Assembly (NCBI GenBank): GCA_963763205.1
Contig: CAVXNQ010000022.1
Span: forward strand, 124,001 to 188,000
Direction of reading: 5' to 3'
Length of the DNA: 64,000 nt
From: DDH964 sp963763205
Lineage (GTDB): Bacteria > Desulfobacterota > Desulfuromonadia > Desulfuromonadales > DDH964
Below are positions 26,917-35,058 of this stretch, in pieces. A program made the position numbers and the translations under genes. Numbering within the stretch: the stretch's first letter is position 1; each line of letters begins with the position of its first letter. The notes below the pieces were generated by a model that made no database searches, was not told the origin of the DNA, and was given only the letters and a program-made list of their open reading frames with translations.

Positions 26917-28491
26917 ATGAGCCTGATCAAGCTTTACGATACGACGCTGCGGGATGGCACCCAAGGGGAAGATATCTCGTTTCTGGTCCAGGACAAGGTG
27001 CGCATCGCCCAGAAGCTGGACGAATTGGGTATTCATTACATCGAGGGGGGATGGCCGGGGTCCAATCCCAAGGACATCGCTTTTTTCAAGGATATCCGCA
27101 AGGTCACCCTGCAGCAGGCGAAGATTGCCGCCTTCGGCTCCACCCGGCGGGCCAAGATCACGCCGGACAAGGACAGCAACATCCGCACGCTGGTGCAATC
27201 GGAAGCCGATGTCGTCACCATCTTCGGCAAGACCTGGGATTTCCATGTTCACGAAGCCCTGCGCATTTCCCTTGAGGAGAACCTGGAGCTGATCAACGAC
27301 TCGCTGGTCTACCTCAAGCAGCACATCCCCGAAGTCATCTATGATGCCGAGCACTTTTTCGACGGTTATAAGGCCAACCCCGATTACGCCCTGCAGACGC
27401 TGGAAGCCGCCCAGGCGGCCGGCGTCGACTGTATCGTGCTGTGCGACACCAACGGCGGCACCATGCCGTATGAGGTCGGTGCTATCGTCGAAGCGGTCAA
27501 GGCCCGAATCGGCACGCCGCTGGGTATCCACACCCACAACGACAGCGAATGCGCGGTGGCCAACACCCTCATGGCAGTGCACCACGGCATCGTCCACGTC
27601 CAGGGAACGATCAACGGTTTCGGCGAACGTTGCGGCAATGCCAACCTTTGTTCGATCATCCCCGGTCTGAAGCTGAAGCTTGGCAAAGAGTGCGTCAGCG
27701 ATGCCCAACTGCAGCGCCTGCGCGAGGTCTCCCGCTATGTCTTCGAGCTTGCCAATATCGTTCCCAACAAGCACCAGGCCTATGTGGGAAACTCGGCTTT
27801 CGCTCACAAAGGGGGCGTTCACGTCTCCGCCATCCAGCGCCATCCGGAGACCTACGAGCACATTCGCCCCGAACGGGTCGGCAATACCACCCGGGTTCTC
27901 GTTTCCGATCTGTCCGGTCGTTCCAATATCCTCGTCAAGGCGGAACAGTTCAATATCAACCTCGACTCCAAAGATCCCGTGACCCTCGAGATCCTCGAAG
28001 AGATCAAGGAGATGGAGAACAAGGGGTACCAGTTCGAGGGGGCCGAAGCCTCCTTCGAGTTGCTGATGCGCCGCGCTCTTGGGACCCTGCGCCACTATTT
28101 CTCGGTGATCGGCTTTAGGGTCATCGACACCAAACGCCACGAAGACGACAAGCCCTCCTCCGAGGCGACGGTCCAGGTCAAGGTCGGCGGCAAGATCGAG
28201 CATACCGCCGCTGAAGGAAACGGCCCGGTCAATGCCCTGGATCATGCCTTGCGCAAGGCCCTAGAGAACTTCTACCCGCAACTGAAGGAAATGAAACTTC
28301 TCGACTACAAGGTCAGGGTTTTGCCGGCCGGGAAGGGGACCGCCTCCGTTACCCGGGTGCTGATCGAATCGGGAGACAAGACCGGCCGCTGGGGAACGGT
28401 CGGGGTTTCCGACAATATCATTGACGCCTCGTATCATGCTCTGGTCGATGCCCTGCAATTCAAGCTGGTCAAGGACCAGGAGGCGGAATAG
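26917..28491 (+). CDS. cimA: (R)-citramalate synthase
   Basis: CimA condenses pyruvate and acetyl-CoA to citramalate, the threonine-independent route to isoleucine known in Geobacter. The 524-residue protein has the HMGL-like catalytic start LYDTTLRDGTQGEDI, metal ligands in GIHTHNDSECAVAN, NGFGERCGNANL and a C-terminal LeuA-type allosteric domain (about residues 390-520). The long form with HKGGVHVSA matches CimA of this lineage better than 2-isopropylmalate synthase. It lies downstream of lysC. Confidence 0.93.
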   Translation: MSLIKLYDTTLRDGTQGEDISFLVQDKVRIAQKLDELGIHYIEGGWPGSNPKDIAFFKDIRKVTLQQAKIAAFGSTRRAKITPDKDSNIRTLVQSEADVVTIFGKTWDFHVHEALRISLEENLELINDSLVYLKQHIPEVIYDAEHFFDGYKANPDYALQTLEAAQAAGVDCIVLCDTNGGTMPYEVGAIVEAVKARIGTPLGIHTHNDSECAVANTLMAVHHGIVHVQGTINGFGERCGNANLCSIIPGLKLKLGKECVSDAQLQRLREVSRYVFELANIVPNKHQAYVGNSAFAHKGGVHVSAIQRHPETYEHIRPERVGNTTRVLVSDLSGRSNILVKAEQFNINLDSKDPVTLEILEEIKEMENKGYQFEGAEASFELLMRRALGTLRHYFSVIGFRVIDTKRHEDDKPSSEATVQVKVGGKIEHTAAEGNGPVNALDHALRKALENFYPQLKEMKLLDYKVRVLPAGKGTASVTRVLIESGDKTGRWGTVGVSDNIIDASYHALVDALQFKLVKDQEAE

Positions 28492-28493
28492 GT

Positions 28494-29048
28494 TTGCGAT
28501 ACCGGTCGGGGACGACCCTGCTGGTCATCGTGCTTTTGGCCTGGACGGTCCTGGAATGGAGCCGGCCGTTGCTTCGCCCCCGCGAGACGCCGCCGGCTCC
28601 CGCCGTTTCGGTGCCCTATGTCCTGCAGTTCGGTCCTGGTTTCCCTGTTCCCGGCGTGCATCAATTTTCTGACGCTCAATCGCCGCGAAGCGTCATTGAA
28701 ATGACGAATCTCAAAATGGTCCCGGCATTGCGCGCCGACCCCTGTCTCGATATCCCCCTGGTTTCCGGCTCGGCCCTCGATCTCCTGATAAAAAACGCTG
28801 AAATTCAAGATGTTGTTATATCTTGGATGCCTGCCGGCCAGCGTCTGGCACTCGGCATGTCGCTGCGTCCCGACCGAATGGACCGGCGCGACTGGGAGTT
28901 GCTCCCCGGAATCGGGCCGGCATTGGCACAGCGCATCGACTTAGACCGTCAAGAAAATGGCGACTTCGGCTCGTTTGAGGGGGTGTTGCGCGTCCGGGGC
29001 GTGGGTAAGAAGCGAATTGCGGCCTGGAAGGAGTTTTTTGAAAAATAA
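28494..29048 (+). CDS. helix-hairpin-helix protein, ComEA-like
   Basis: This 184-residue protein has an N-terminal hydrophobic segment (about residues 8-25) that could be a signal or anchor, an uncharacterised middle and a C-terminal helix-hairpin-helix pair: WELLPGIGPALAQRI and LRVRGVGKKRIAAWKEF. Such tandem HhH motifs bind DNA non-specifically and are typical of ComEA-type competence proteins. It starts with TTG at 28494 after AGGAGG, two bases past the cimA stop. Role in DNA uptake is an inference. Confidence 0.75.
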   Translation: MRYRSGTTLLVIVLLAWTVLEWSRPLLRPRETPPAPAVSVPYVLQFGPGFPVPGVHQFSDAQSPRSVIEMTNLKMVPALRADPCLDIPLVSGSALDLLIKNAEIQDVVISWMPAGQRLALGMSLRPDRMDRRDWELLPGIGPALAQRIDLDRQENGDFGSFEGVLRVRGVGKKRIAAWKEFFEK

Positions 29049-29210
29049 TTTTCCGGGAGAAACTTATTGAAAAACAAAAGAAAGTTGTCTCCTTCGCGGT
29101 ATTAAAGAGTCGGCTGGTGAGAATTTTTCGGGAGCTGGCACATCTTGTGTAATTGGTAGAGGTTACCTTTCGCGATTTATCGGTCATCACATGATAAGGG
29201 GGTAACAACC

Positions 29211-29366
29211 ATGAAATGTCCCAAGTGTAGAGGTCGGATGTACGCTGAAAAGTATTATGACTTCGTTCGCTCCTTTGAAGCATGGAAGTGCTGCGCCTGT
29301 GGAGAAGTCCTCGACGCCACGATCCTTGCCAATCGCGCCCGCAACCACAACCTCTTCCTCGGCTGA
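29211..29366 (+). CDS. small zinc-ribbon-like protein, 51 residues
   Basis: This short gene encodes MKCPKCRGRMYAE near its start, and a second CxxC in WKCCACGEVLD, so two CxxC knuckles can bind zinc. It has a good GGGGGTAAC ribosome site, and a strong terminator follows at 29398. A 51-residue length and tight flanking signals argue for a real gene that length cut-offs would miss. Function is unknown. Confidence 0.75.
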   Translation: MKCPKCRGRMYAEKYYDFVRSFEAWKCCACGEVLDATILANRARNHNLFLG

Positions 29367-29397
29367 ACCCCGCGGCGCGACATTCCCATAGATGACC

Positions 29398-29431
29398 AAA
29401 GACCGGAACGAGTTTGTTCCGGTCTTTTTTT
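29398..29431 (+). terminator. rho-independent terminator
   Basis: AAAGACCGGAAC at 29398-29409 pairs perfectly with GTTCCGGTCTTT at 29416-29427 around a 6-base loop and runs into a T tract. It ends the small zinc-ribbon transcript and may also serve the converging PAS gene. Confidence 0.9.
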
Positions 29432-29468
29432 GCGTGTGGCCACCGGCGCTGCGGGGCAAAGCGGATGC

Positions 29469-29915
29469 TCAGCTCCGGGGTGGCCCTTGGGCTTCGACCG
29501 TGGTGAGGCGCTGTTGCAATTCCCGCTCGCGCTGCCACTGGGCGGTGACATCGCGCATGATCGCCGCGATGCCGACTACGGTGCCTTCCTGGTCATGGAC
29601 CATGACGATGGAAAATGCACAGGAGATCTGACGGCCGCCGCGACAGCGGGCGGGGACATTGAGCAGCTCGTCCGCGTAGCGGGTGCCTCCTCCGTTCATG
29701 ACCCGCCGGTAGCCTTCCCAGTGGCGGGCTTGGAGTCGTTCGGGGATAATCAGGTCGAGGGACTGGCCGAGGGCCTCCGCCGCCGTGAAGCCGAAGATGA
29801 GCTGGGCACCGCGGTTCCAGAGGCGGATGATGCCATCGCAATCGGCGAGGATGATGGCCTCGGCCGCCTGCTCGACGATTTCCCGGTAGCAGATGGACCA
29901 GTCGAGAGGGTCCAT
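29469..29915 (-). CDS. single PAS-domain protein
   Basis: This 148-residue protein contains one PAS domain, with EQAAEAIILADCDGIIRLWN at the start and the PAC-like end IAAIMRDVTAQWQRERE. There is no output domain, so it probably signals by partner binding or is a sensor fragment. The start at 29915 has GGAAAGGAT upstream; the open frame extends further but with unlikely content. Confidence 0.75.
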   Translation of the reverse strand: MDPLDWSICYREIVEQAAEAIILADCDGIIRLWNRGAQLIFGFTAAEALGQSLDLIIPERLQARHWEGYRRVMNGGGTRYADELLNVPARCRGGRQISCAFSIVMVHDQEGTVVGIAAIMRDVTAQWQRERELQQRLTTVEAQGPPRS

Positions 29916-30046
29916 GGCGGTATCCTTTCCGGCATCAGGGCGAAATGGCGGCGGTTCCCCTACCTGAAAAAGCTTAGCAAAAACCTCTTGGGTTGTCAGA
30001 GCGGGGCGGGTCGGCAGAAGGGGGGCGGGGAGGACCCGGCGGAGCG

Positions 30047-30415
30047 TTAGCTCCGCTGCGGATTCGTGGCGTAGCCCGGACAGCCGGTAGCGGCGGCATG
30101 GCGGCGGTTCTCCGGGAAACTGCGGCAATGATCCGGTTTGATCGTGTTGATAGAGCACAGGACCTGGTTGCCGTCCGGGGCAATTTGCAGCCACGGGCAG
30201 GCATCGACCTCCTCGCCGGTGGCGGGATCGAGCCAGGCCAGATGCAGCAGGTTGCCGTGGCCGAGGTCGAGGGTCTCCACCCGGGCCAGCAGGTCGCTGC
30301 GCCCCTCCAGGCGCCAGCGGGCGAGGTCGGCATCGCTGACACTGCCGCGGTAGGCGTCGACCAGGTTGCGGCAGCAGTGGCCGCAGCGCCGGCAGTTAAA
30401 TTTCGTCCGCGACAT
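30047..30415 (-). CDS. YkgJ-family cysteine cluster protein
   Basis: This 122-residue protein has the YkgJ pattern: CRRCGHCC near the N-terminus, then CPWLQ, LCSI, HCRSFP and GCPGY cysteines. Members are thought to bind zinc or an iron-sulfur cluster, with no firm function. It overlaps the end of rbgA by 20 bases, so it is translated from the same transcript. A second YkgJ protein lies on the other side of rbgA. Confidence 0.82.
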   Translation of the reverse strand: MSRTKFNCRRCGHCCRNLVDAYRGSVSDADLARWRLEGRSDLLARVETLDLGHGNLLHLAWLDPATGEEVDACPWLQIAPDGNQVLCSINTIKPDHCRSFPENRRHAAATGCPGYATNPQRS

Positions 30416-31271
30416 GGCTCTCGATCCTATCCTGAGAATCCTCTTCTCCTGGCCGTTCCAGGCTGATCCGTCCCAGCGATCCGGCGCGCAACTCCCGCAG
30501 CAGCAACTCGGCGGCCCGCTGCAGGTCGACCTCGCCGCCGCCGGCCAGGCAACCGCGCCGACGGCCGATCTCGGTCACCAGTTCCAGGGGGGTCGGCGGG
30601 ATGGCCTCCAGCCGGTAGCGGGTGATCAGGCCTTGCGGGTAACGCCGGGCGAGGAAGGCGGCAGCGAAGAGGGCGACGTCGAGGGCGTCGTAGGCGTTGA
30701 CCCCGATGGCGCCGCTGGTCGCCAGGCGGTAGGCGGCGACCTGGTTGCGCATGTCCGGCCAGAGCAGCCCCGGGGTGTCGAAGAGCAGGATGCCGTTGCG
30801 CAGGTCGATCTGCTGCTGGCAGGTGGTGATCGCCGGCTTGTCGCCGACCCTGGCGATGGCCCGCCCGGCGAGGGTGTTGATCAGGGTCGATTTGCCGACG
30901 TTGGGGATGCCGATGATCAGAGCGCGCAGCGATTTCCCGGGCTTGCCGCGATGCGGGACCAGGCGCCGGCAGAGCTTGGGGATGAGCCCGGCACTGAGGC
31001 GCTGTTTCGCTTCCAGGGGGAGGGCTCGGGTCCCGGCTTCGGTTTCGAAATGACGCACCCACTCCTTGGTGACTTCCGGGTCGGCCAGGTCCTGCTTGTT
31101 GAGGACCTTGATGCACGGCTTGGTGCCACGCAGGGCGCCCAGCAACGGATTGGCGCTGGCGGCGGGGAGGCGCGCGTCGAGGATCTCGATGATCACGTCG
31201 CAGGACTTGACGGCTTCGGCGATCTCGCGCCGCGCCTTGCTCATGTGTCCCGGGTACCATTCGATGGCCAT
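30396..31271 (-). CDS. ylqF: ribosome biogenesis GTPase RbgA/YlqF
   Basis: This 291-residue GTPase assists late assembly of the 50S subunit. Its G motifs are circularly permuted as in the family: VLNKQDLAD (G4) comes first, then GIPNVGKSTLIN (G1) and LFDTPGLLWP (G3). The N-terminus IEWYPGHMSKARREI and the C-terminal RNA-binding tail also fit. It sits between two YkgJ cysteine proteins on the minus strand and overlaps the downstream one. Confidence 0.92.
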   Translation of the reverse strand: MAIEWYPGHMSKARREIAEAVKSCDVIIEILDARLPAASANPLLGALRGTKPCIKVLNKQDLADPEVTKEWVRHFETEAGTRALPLEAKQRLSAGLIPKLCRRLVPHRGKPGKSLRALIIGIPNVGKSTLINTLAGRAIARVGDKPAITTCQQQIDLRNGILLFDTPGLLWPDMRNQVAAYRLATSGAIGVNAYDALDVALFAAAFLARRYPQGLITRYRLEAIPPTPLELVTEIGRRRGCLAGGGEVDLQRAAELLLRELRAGSLGRISLERPGEEDSQDRIESHVADEI

Positions 31272-31393
31272 AGGTGGTCTTTATTCCTTTGCGGGCTAGG
31301 CGCCGTCGCGGCGCAGCCCGACCTTTGTAGCACATCCCCCCGGTTTAGTGGACATTTTCTTCGTTCGTGGCGGGACAGGGGCGGCCCCCCGCT

Positions 31394-31807
31394 TCAGCCG
31401 GTCCGGCTCTGGTAGGCGCAGTATCCCGGCCGCGGACCGACCTGCGGATGGTTACGGCAGGTGGCCGGGCGTCGGGGATAGATGGTGCAGCGGCGGCTCT
31501 CCGGGTCGAGGAAGATGCAGTCGTCGCCGGCGCGGCGGGCGAGGGTGAAGATTTGGCTGCGGGCGTTGAAGTGGTCGATGATTCCGGCCTTCTGCAACCG
31601 CCGGGCGACCAGCCTGGCCGGTTCGTCGGCCTCGAAGGAATCGGCCAGGCCCATGTCGATGAGGTCGTCGATGCGTACCTCGACGGCCAGGCTGCAACAG
31701 CTGGCACGGCAATTCCGGCAGAGCTTTTGCTGGTACTTGATCCAGGTGGCCGGGTCGTCGATGTGGCAGAATTGGCGGAGGGGGCGCTTCACGGGGCAGT
31801 CAACCAT
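31394..31807 (-). CDS. second YkgJ-family cysteine cluster protein
   Basis: This 137-residue protein carries the YkgJ cysteine pattern CRNCRASCC, then DCIFLDPESRRCTIYPRRPATC and a late Cys. It likely chelates zinc or iron-sulfur. The spacing to rbgA is 122 bases, so it may have its own transcript or be the leader gene of the small minus-strand group. Function is unknown. Confidence 0.82.
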   Translation of the reverse strand: MVDCPVKRPLRQFCHIDDPATWIKYQQKLCRNCRASCCSLAVEVRIDDLIDMGLADSFEADEPARLVARRLQKAGIIDHFNARSQIFTLARRAGDDCIFLDPESRRCTIYPRRPATCRNHPQVGPRPGYCAYQSRTG

Positions 31808-31905
31808 GACGGGAAGATAGTCCCGCCGGGGTGTTGGCGCCGTCGGCGACGGTTGCCGACTCTAACCGAAACCACCCCTGTTGACAAGTCGGAAAATCAC
31901 CTCGA

Positions 31906-32805
31906 TCAGCGTTCGCCCGCCGCCTGTTCCGCCAGGTAGTCGCTCATTCCCTTCAGGGTGTTGCCGATGAAGGTCCGCTCGCGGACCTGGATGTCGGCCG
32001 GCAGCTGCCGGAAGTTGGCGAAGATCGGGTCGTGCTCCAGCAGCCAGGCGAAAAAGGCTGCCTCCCGCTCAGAGGCCGGAATCCTGGCCACGGCGGCCGT
32101 GCCTTGCAGCCACAGGAGAAGCTGGTCGCGGCCGATCCGCAGGTGGCGCATGGCATCGTTCACCAGGCCGTAATGGGCGAAGACCATGCGCCGCGGCGCC
32201 AATTCGAGCATCCGCGCCAGGGAGTCGTCGGCCACCGCCGGCAGAAAGCGCGGCGGGGTGGCCGGGCGCATGTAGATCCCCTCCGGCACCTCGCTGCGCA
32301 CCCCGGCGACCTCTCCGGCGAAGAGCAGATCGTCCAGCAGATAGCAGCAGTGGTGGGCGGCGTGGCCGGGGGTGAGAAAGGCGCGCAGCCCGCTCGCCGG
32401 TGCCGCGTCGAAGCCGATCTGCCGGGCCGGCACCGGCAGGATCGGACCGTAACTGTCGGCCAGGGCGCCCAGCACCTGGCGCGAACCCTGCCAGAGCTTC
32501 TCCGGCGCCACCAGGTGGCGCACCCCGTCGGGGTGGCAGATCACCCGGGCTTCCGGATAGGCCTTCAGCAGCTCGCCGGTACCGCCGGCATGGTCGATGT
32601 GGATGTGGGTCAACAGGACCAGATCGAGGTGCTCGACGCCGTAGCGGCGCAGGGAGGAAAGCAGCAGCGGGATGGTCGAGAGCGGTCCGGGGTCGACCAC
32701 CAGGGTGAAGTTCTCGCCGCGGTAGAGCCAGGAACTGACGAAGCGCCGGAAGCCTTCCAGGCTCGGCTGGTCGAGGTCGATGCAGTGCAGGCGGTCGGGG
32801 TGCAT
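31906..32805 (-). CDS. metallo-beta-lactamase-fold hydrolase
   Basis: This 299-residue MBL-fold enzyme shows the metal motif THIHIDHAGG, then FLTPGHAAHHCCYLL, FAGEVAG and FAHYG, which supply the usual His and Asp ligands of a binuclear site. It resembles glyoxalase II-like hydrolases, but the substrate loops do not identify a specific substrate. It starts at an ATG next to a GGAG. The neighbours do not indicate a pathway. Confidence 0.82.
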   Translation of the reverse strand: MHPDRLHCIDLDQPSLEGFRRFVSSWLYRGENFTLVVDPGPLSTIPLLLSSLRRYGVEHLDLVLLTHIHIDHAGGTGELLKAYPEARVICHPDGVRHLVAPEKLWQGSRQVLGALADSYGPILPVPARQIGFDAAPASGLRAFLTPGHAAHHCCYLLDDLLFAGEVAGVRSEVPEGIYMRPATPPRFLPAVADDSLARMLELAPRRMVFAHYGLVNDAMRHLRIGRDQLLLWLQGTAAVARIPASEREAAFFAWLLEHDPIFANFRQLPADIQVRERTFIGNTLKGMSDYLAEQAAGER

Positions 32806-32856
32806 GGCGGCTCCTTGCCGGCGAGGCTCGGGATTGAATTTAAACCGCTAGTTTTT

Positions 32857-32985
32857 ACCGCAAAGGCGCAAAGCTCGCAAAGTAAATTCTGATTCTGGTT
32901 GATGACTGACGCCCCAAAGTAAGGAGCTAAGGGATCTTTCCGGATCAGAGCCGGGTTTGCCTGGCGAACTTTGCGTCTTTGCGGT
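32857..32985. repeat. inverted GCAAAG-type repeat pair
   Basis: A 27-base arm at 32857-32883, beginning ACCGCAAAGGCGCAAAG, has an inverted partner at 32964-32985 ending TTTGCGTCTTTGCGGT. Such CGCAAAG repeats are common in intergenic DNA of this group. The intervening and flanking sequence holds no gene. Confidence 0.6.
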
Positions 32986-33033
32986 GCAAATCCTTTTTCT
33001 CGGTTTAATCGCCTGCGCCGCGCCGCTCCACCC

Positions 33034-33933
33034 TCAATCCGCCTCCGCCGACCGGCTGTAGTCGCGGGTCCGTTCGAGAAGGAAGTCGACGAAGGCGCGG
33101 TTGGCCCGTGACAGGTAGGCGCCCTTCTTCCAGGCGATCACCAGGTCGAGATGCAGCGGCGGGTCGAAGGGGACGGCGACCAGCTCCGGGTCGCCTGTGA
33201 CCACCATGCGCAGAACGGTCGAGATCCCCATCCCCCCCTTGACCAGGGACTTGACCAGGGTGAAGAGGTTGGTCTCGAAGACGATCTGCGGCTGCAGCGC
33301 CCCTTTCCGCAGCCTGTCGAAGATCATCTCGCGCAGAAAGTACCCCTCTTTGAAGAAGACCAGTGGCTGGCGGGTGAACTCCGCCAGGGGAATCGCTTGT
33401 CGCTCGGCGAGGGGATGTCCGGTCGGCAGGCAGACCACCACCTCCTCGCGCAGGAAGTGGCGGGTTTCGAGGGTCTCGGGGAGCTGGCCGCCGGCGATCA
33501 CCCCCATGTCCAGCTCCCCCTGGCTGAGCAGCCGCTGGATGCGCCAGGCCCCCTCGCCGAGGACCGAGAGCTGCAGGCCGGGGTAGCGGCGGGCGAAGTC
33601 GCGGATGATCAGCGGGAAGAAGTAGGAGCTCATCATCGGCGGGATGCCGACGCGCACCTCTCCCTTCTCCAGCCCGCGCAGGTCGGCCATCTCCTGGCGG
33701 GCGGCCTCAAGGTCGGCGAGGATGCGCCGGGCGTGTTCGAGCAGGATCTCCCCCTCGGCGGTAAGGGTGACCTTGCGGTCCTGGCGGGAGAAGAGGGTCA
33801 GCTCCAGTTCCTCCTCCAGCTTGCGGATCGCCATGCTCACTGCCGGCTGAGCGATATGCAGTTCCTCTGCGGCGCGGGTGAAGTTGTTGAGCCGGGCGAT
33901 CGTCGCGAAGGCCCTGAGCTGGCGGATGTCCAT
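33034..33933 (-). CDS. LysR-family transcriptional regulator
   Basis: This 299-residue regulator has an N-terminal helix-turn-helix (MDIRQLRAFATIARLNNFTR, AEELHIAQPAVSMAIRKLE) and a C-terminal effector domain. The start at 33933 follows AGGAGAAGTC; the frame is open further upstream but lacks a ribosome site. It is divergent from the methyltransferase/MFS pair across 357 bases, the classic LysR layout, so that pair is its likely target. The effector is unknown. Confidence 0.88.
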   Translation of the reverse strand: MDIRQLRAFATIARLNNFTRAAEELHIAQPAVSMAIRKLEEELELTLFSRQDRKVTLTAEGEILLEHARRILADLEAARQEMADLRGLEKGEVRVGIPPMMSSYFFPLIIRDFARRYPGLQLSVLGEGAWRIQRLLSQGELDMGVIAGGQLPETLETRHFLREEVVVCLPTGHPLAERQAIPLAEFTRQPLVFFKEGYFLREMIFDRLRKGALQPQIVFETNLFTLVKSLVKGGMGISTVLRMVVTGDPELVAVPFDPPLHLDLVIAWKKGAYLSRANRAFVDFLLERTRDYSRSAEAD

Positions 33934-34290
33934 GACTTCTCCTGGGATATTCGAGTCGAAACCAGGCGTCTCGCGCGGATCAAGTCTGATCATTTCGGCT
34001 AAAAATCGAATCAGGCCTTGGGCCCTGGAGGTAAATCCGAACCTGATCGGACCTAATCCGAAGTTATCCGAGTGAACCGCCTGCCCGGTTTTTTCCTCTT
34101 TGCGGACTCGAGTGAGCGTGGCGAACGGGCGCGAAACGGTTTGTCTGAAAAGATCTTGCCCTACAAGTTGCGCCGAAGAGTAAGAATAAATAGTTATCGT
34201 CACAATAAAAATTATATATTTTTCTTATCGTAAGCGCGGTGCTACGGTTAGGGCAAGAGGAAAGTTATCCCCTTGGACCGGAAGGCCGCC
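33934..34290. promoter_or_regulatory. divergent control region LysR / methyltransferase-MFS
   Basis: This 357-base gap is AT-rich from 34180 to 34232, unlike its surroundings, and holds two direct TTATCGT copies at 34195-34201 and 34226-34232, 31 bases apart. They could be contacts for the LysR protein or promoter parts. The methyltransferase ribosome site GGAAGG is at about 34280. No ORF is supported. Confidence 0.45.
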
Positions 34291-35058
34291 ATGACCGAGC
34301 AGACTACTTTCAAGGACCATTTCTCCACCCAGGCCGGCGCCTATCAGCGCTTCCGCCCCGATTACCCCCCGGAGCTTTTCGCCTGGCTCGCCGCACGGGT
34401 CAGCGGTCATGCCGTGGCCTGGGACTGCGGCTGCGGCAACGGTCAGGCGGCCCACGGCCTGGTTCCCTACTTCGGCAGGATCTTTGCCTCCGACCCGAGC
34501 GCCGATCAGATCGCCCGGGCCAAGCCGCACCCGAACATCCGCTACCTCGTCGCCACCGCCGAGGACTCGGGGCTGGCGGCCCACTCCGTCGATCTGGCCA
34601 TCGTCGCCCAGGCCTTGCACTGGTTCGATTTCGACCGCTTTTACGCCGAGGTGCGGCGGGTGGTCCGGCCGGGAGGGGTGCTGGCCGCCGTCGGTTACGG
34701 CGAACTGCAGCTCGGCGGGGCCCTCGACCAGGTCGTCGACCACTTTTACCGTATGACGGTCGGTCCCTACTGGCCACCGGAACGGCGCTTCGTTGATGAG
34801 TCGTACCGGACCATCCCCTTCCCCTTCCCGGAAGTCGCGGCCCCTGCTCTGGAACTCTCCGCGGCCTGGGATCTGGAACACCTGCTCGGCTATTTCGGCA
34901 CCTGGTCGGCGGTCAAAGAATACCGCCGCTCCGGTGCCGGCGACCCGCTGCCGGCGCTGCGCCAGGCGCTGGTCGGCCGCTGGGGGCATCCCCGGCAGCT
35001 GCGCCGGGTGCGCTGGCCCCTTTTCATGCGCGTCGGCCGGGTCGGGGAGGGGGTATGA
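34291..35058 (+). CDS. class I SAM-dependent methyltransferase
   Basis: This 255-residue enzyme has a Rossmann methyltransferase fold: the SAM motif WDCGCGNGQAAHGL, then FASDPSADQI, and the ALHWFDFDRFYAEVRRV region typical of type 11 methyltransferases. The substrate is a small molecule of unknown identity. The start at 34291 has GGAAGG upstream. The stop overlaps the MFS start by ATGA, so methylation and transport may act on the same compound. Confidence 0.85.
   Translation: MTEQTTFKDHFSTQAGAYQRFRPDYPPELFAWLAARVSGHAVAWDCGCGNGQAAHGLVPYFGRIFASDPSADQIARAKPHPNIRYLVATAEDSGLAAHSVDLAIVAQALHWFDFDRFYAEVRRVVRPGGVLAAVGYGELQLGGALDQVVDHFYRMTVGPYWPPERRFVDESYRTIPFPFPEVAAPALELSAAWDLEHLLGYFGTWSAVKEYRRSGAGDPLPALRQALVGRWGHPRQLRRVRWPLFMRVGRVGEGV

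Noticed and set aside
29139..29156. sigma-54-like TGGCACATCTTGTG before the zinc-ribbon gene
   Set aside because: The -12 GC is absent (GT instead), and the spacing fits only if the core dinucleotide is ignored.
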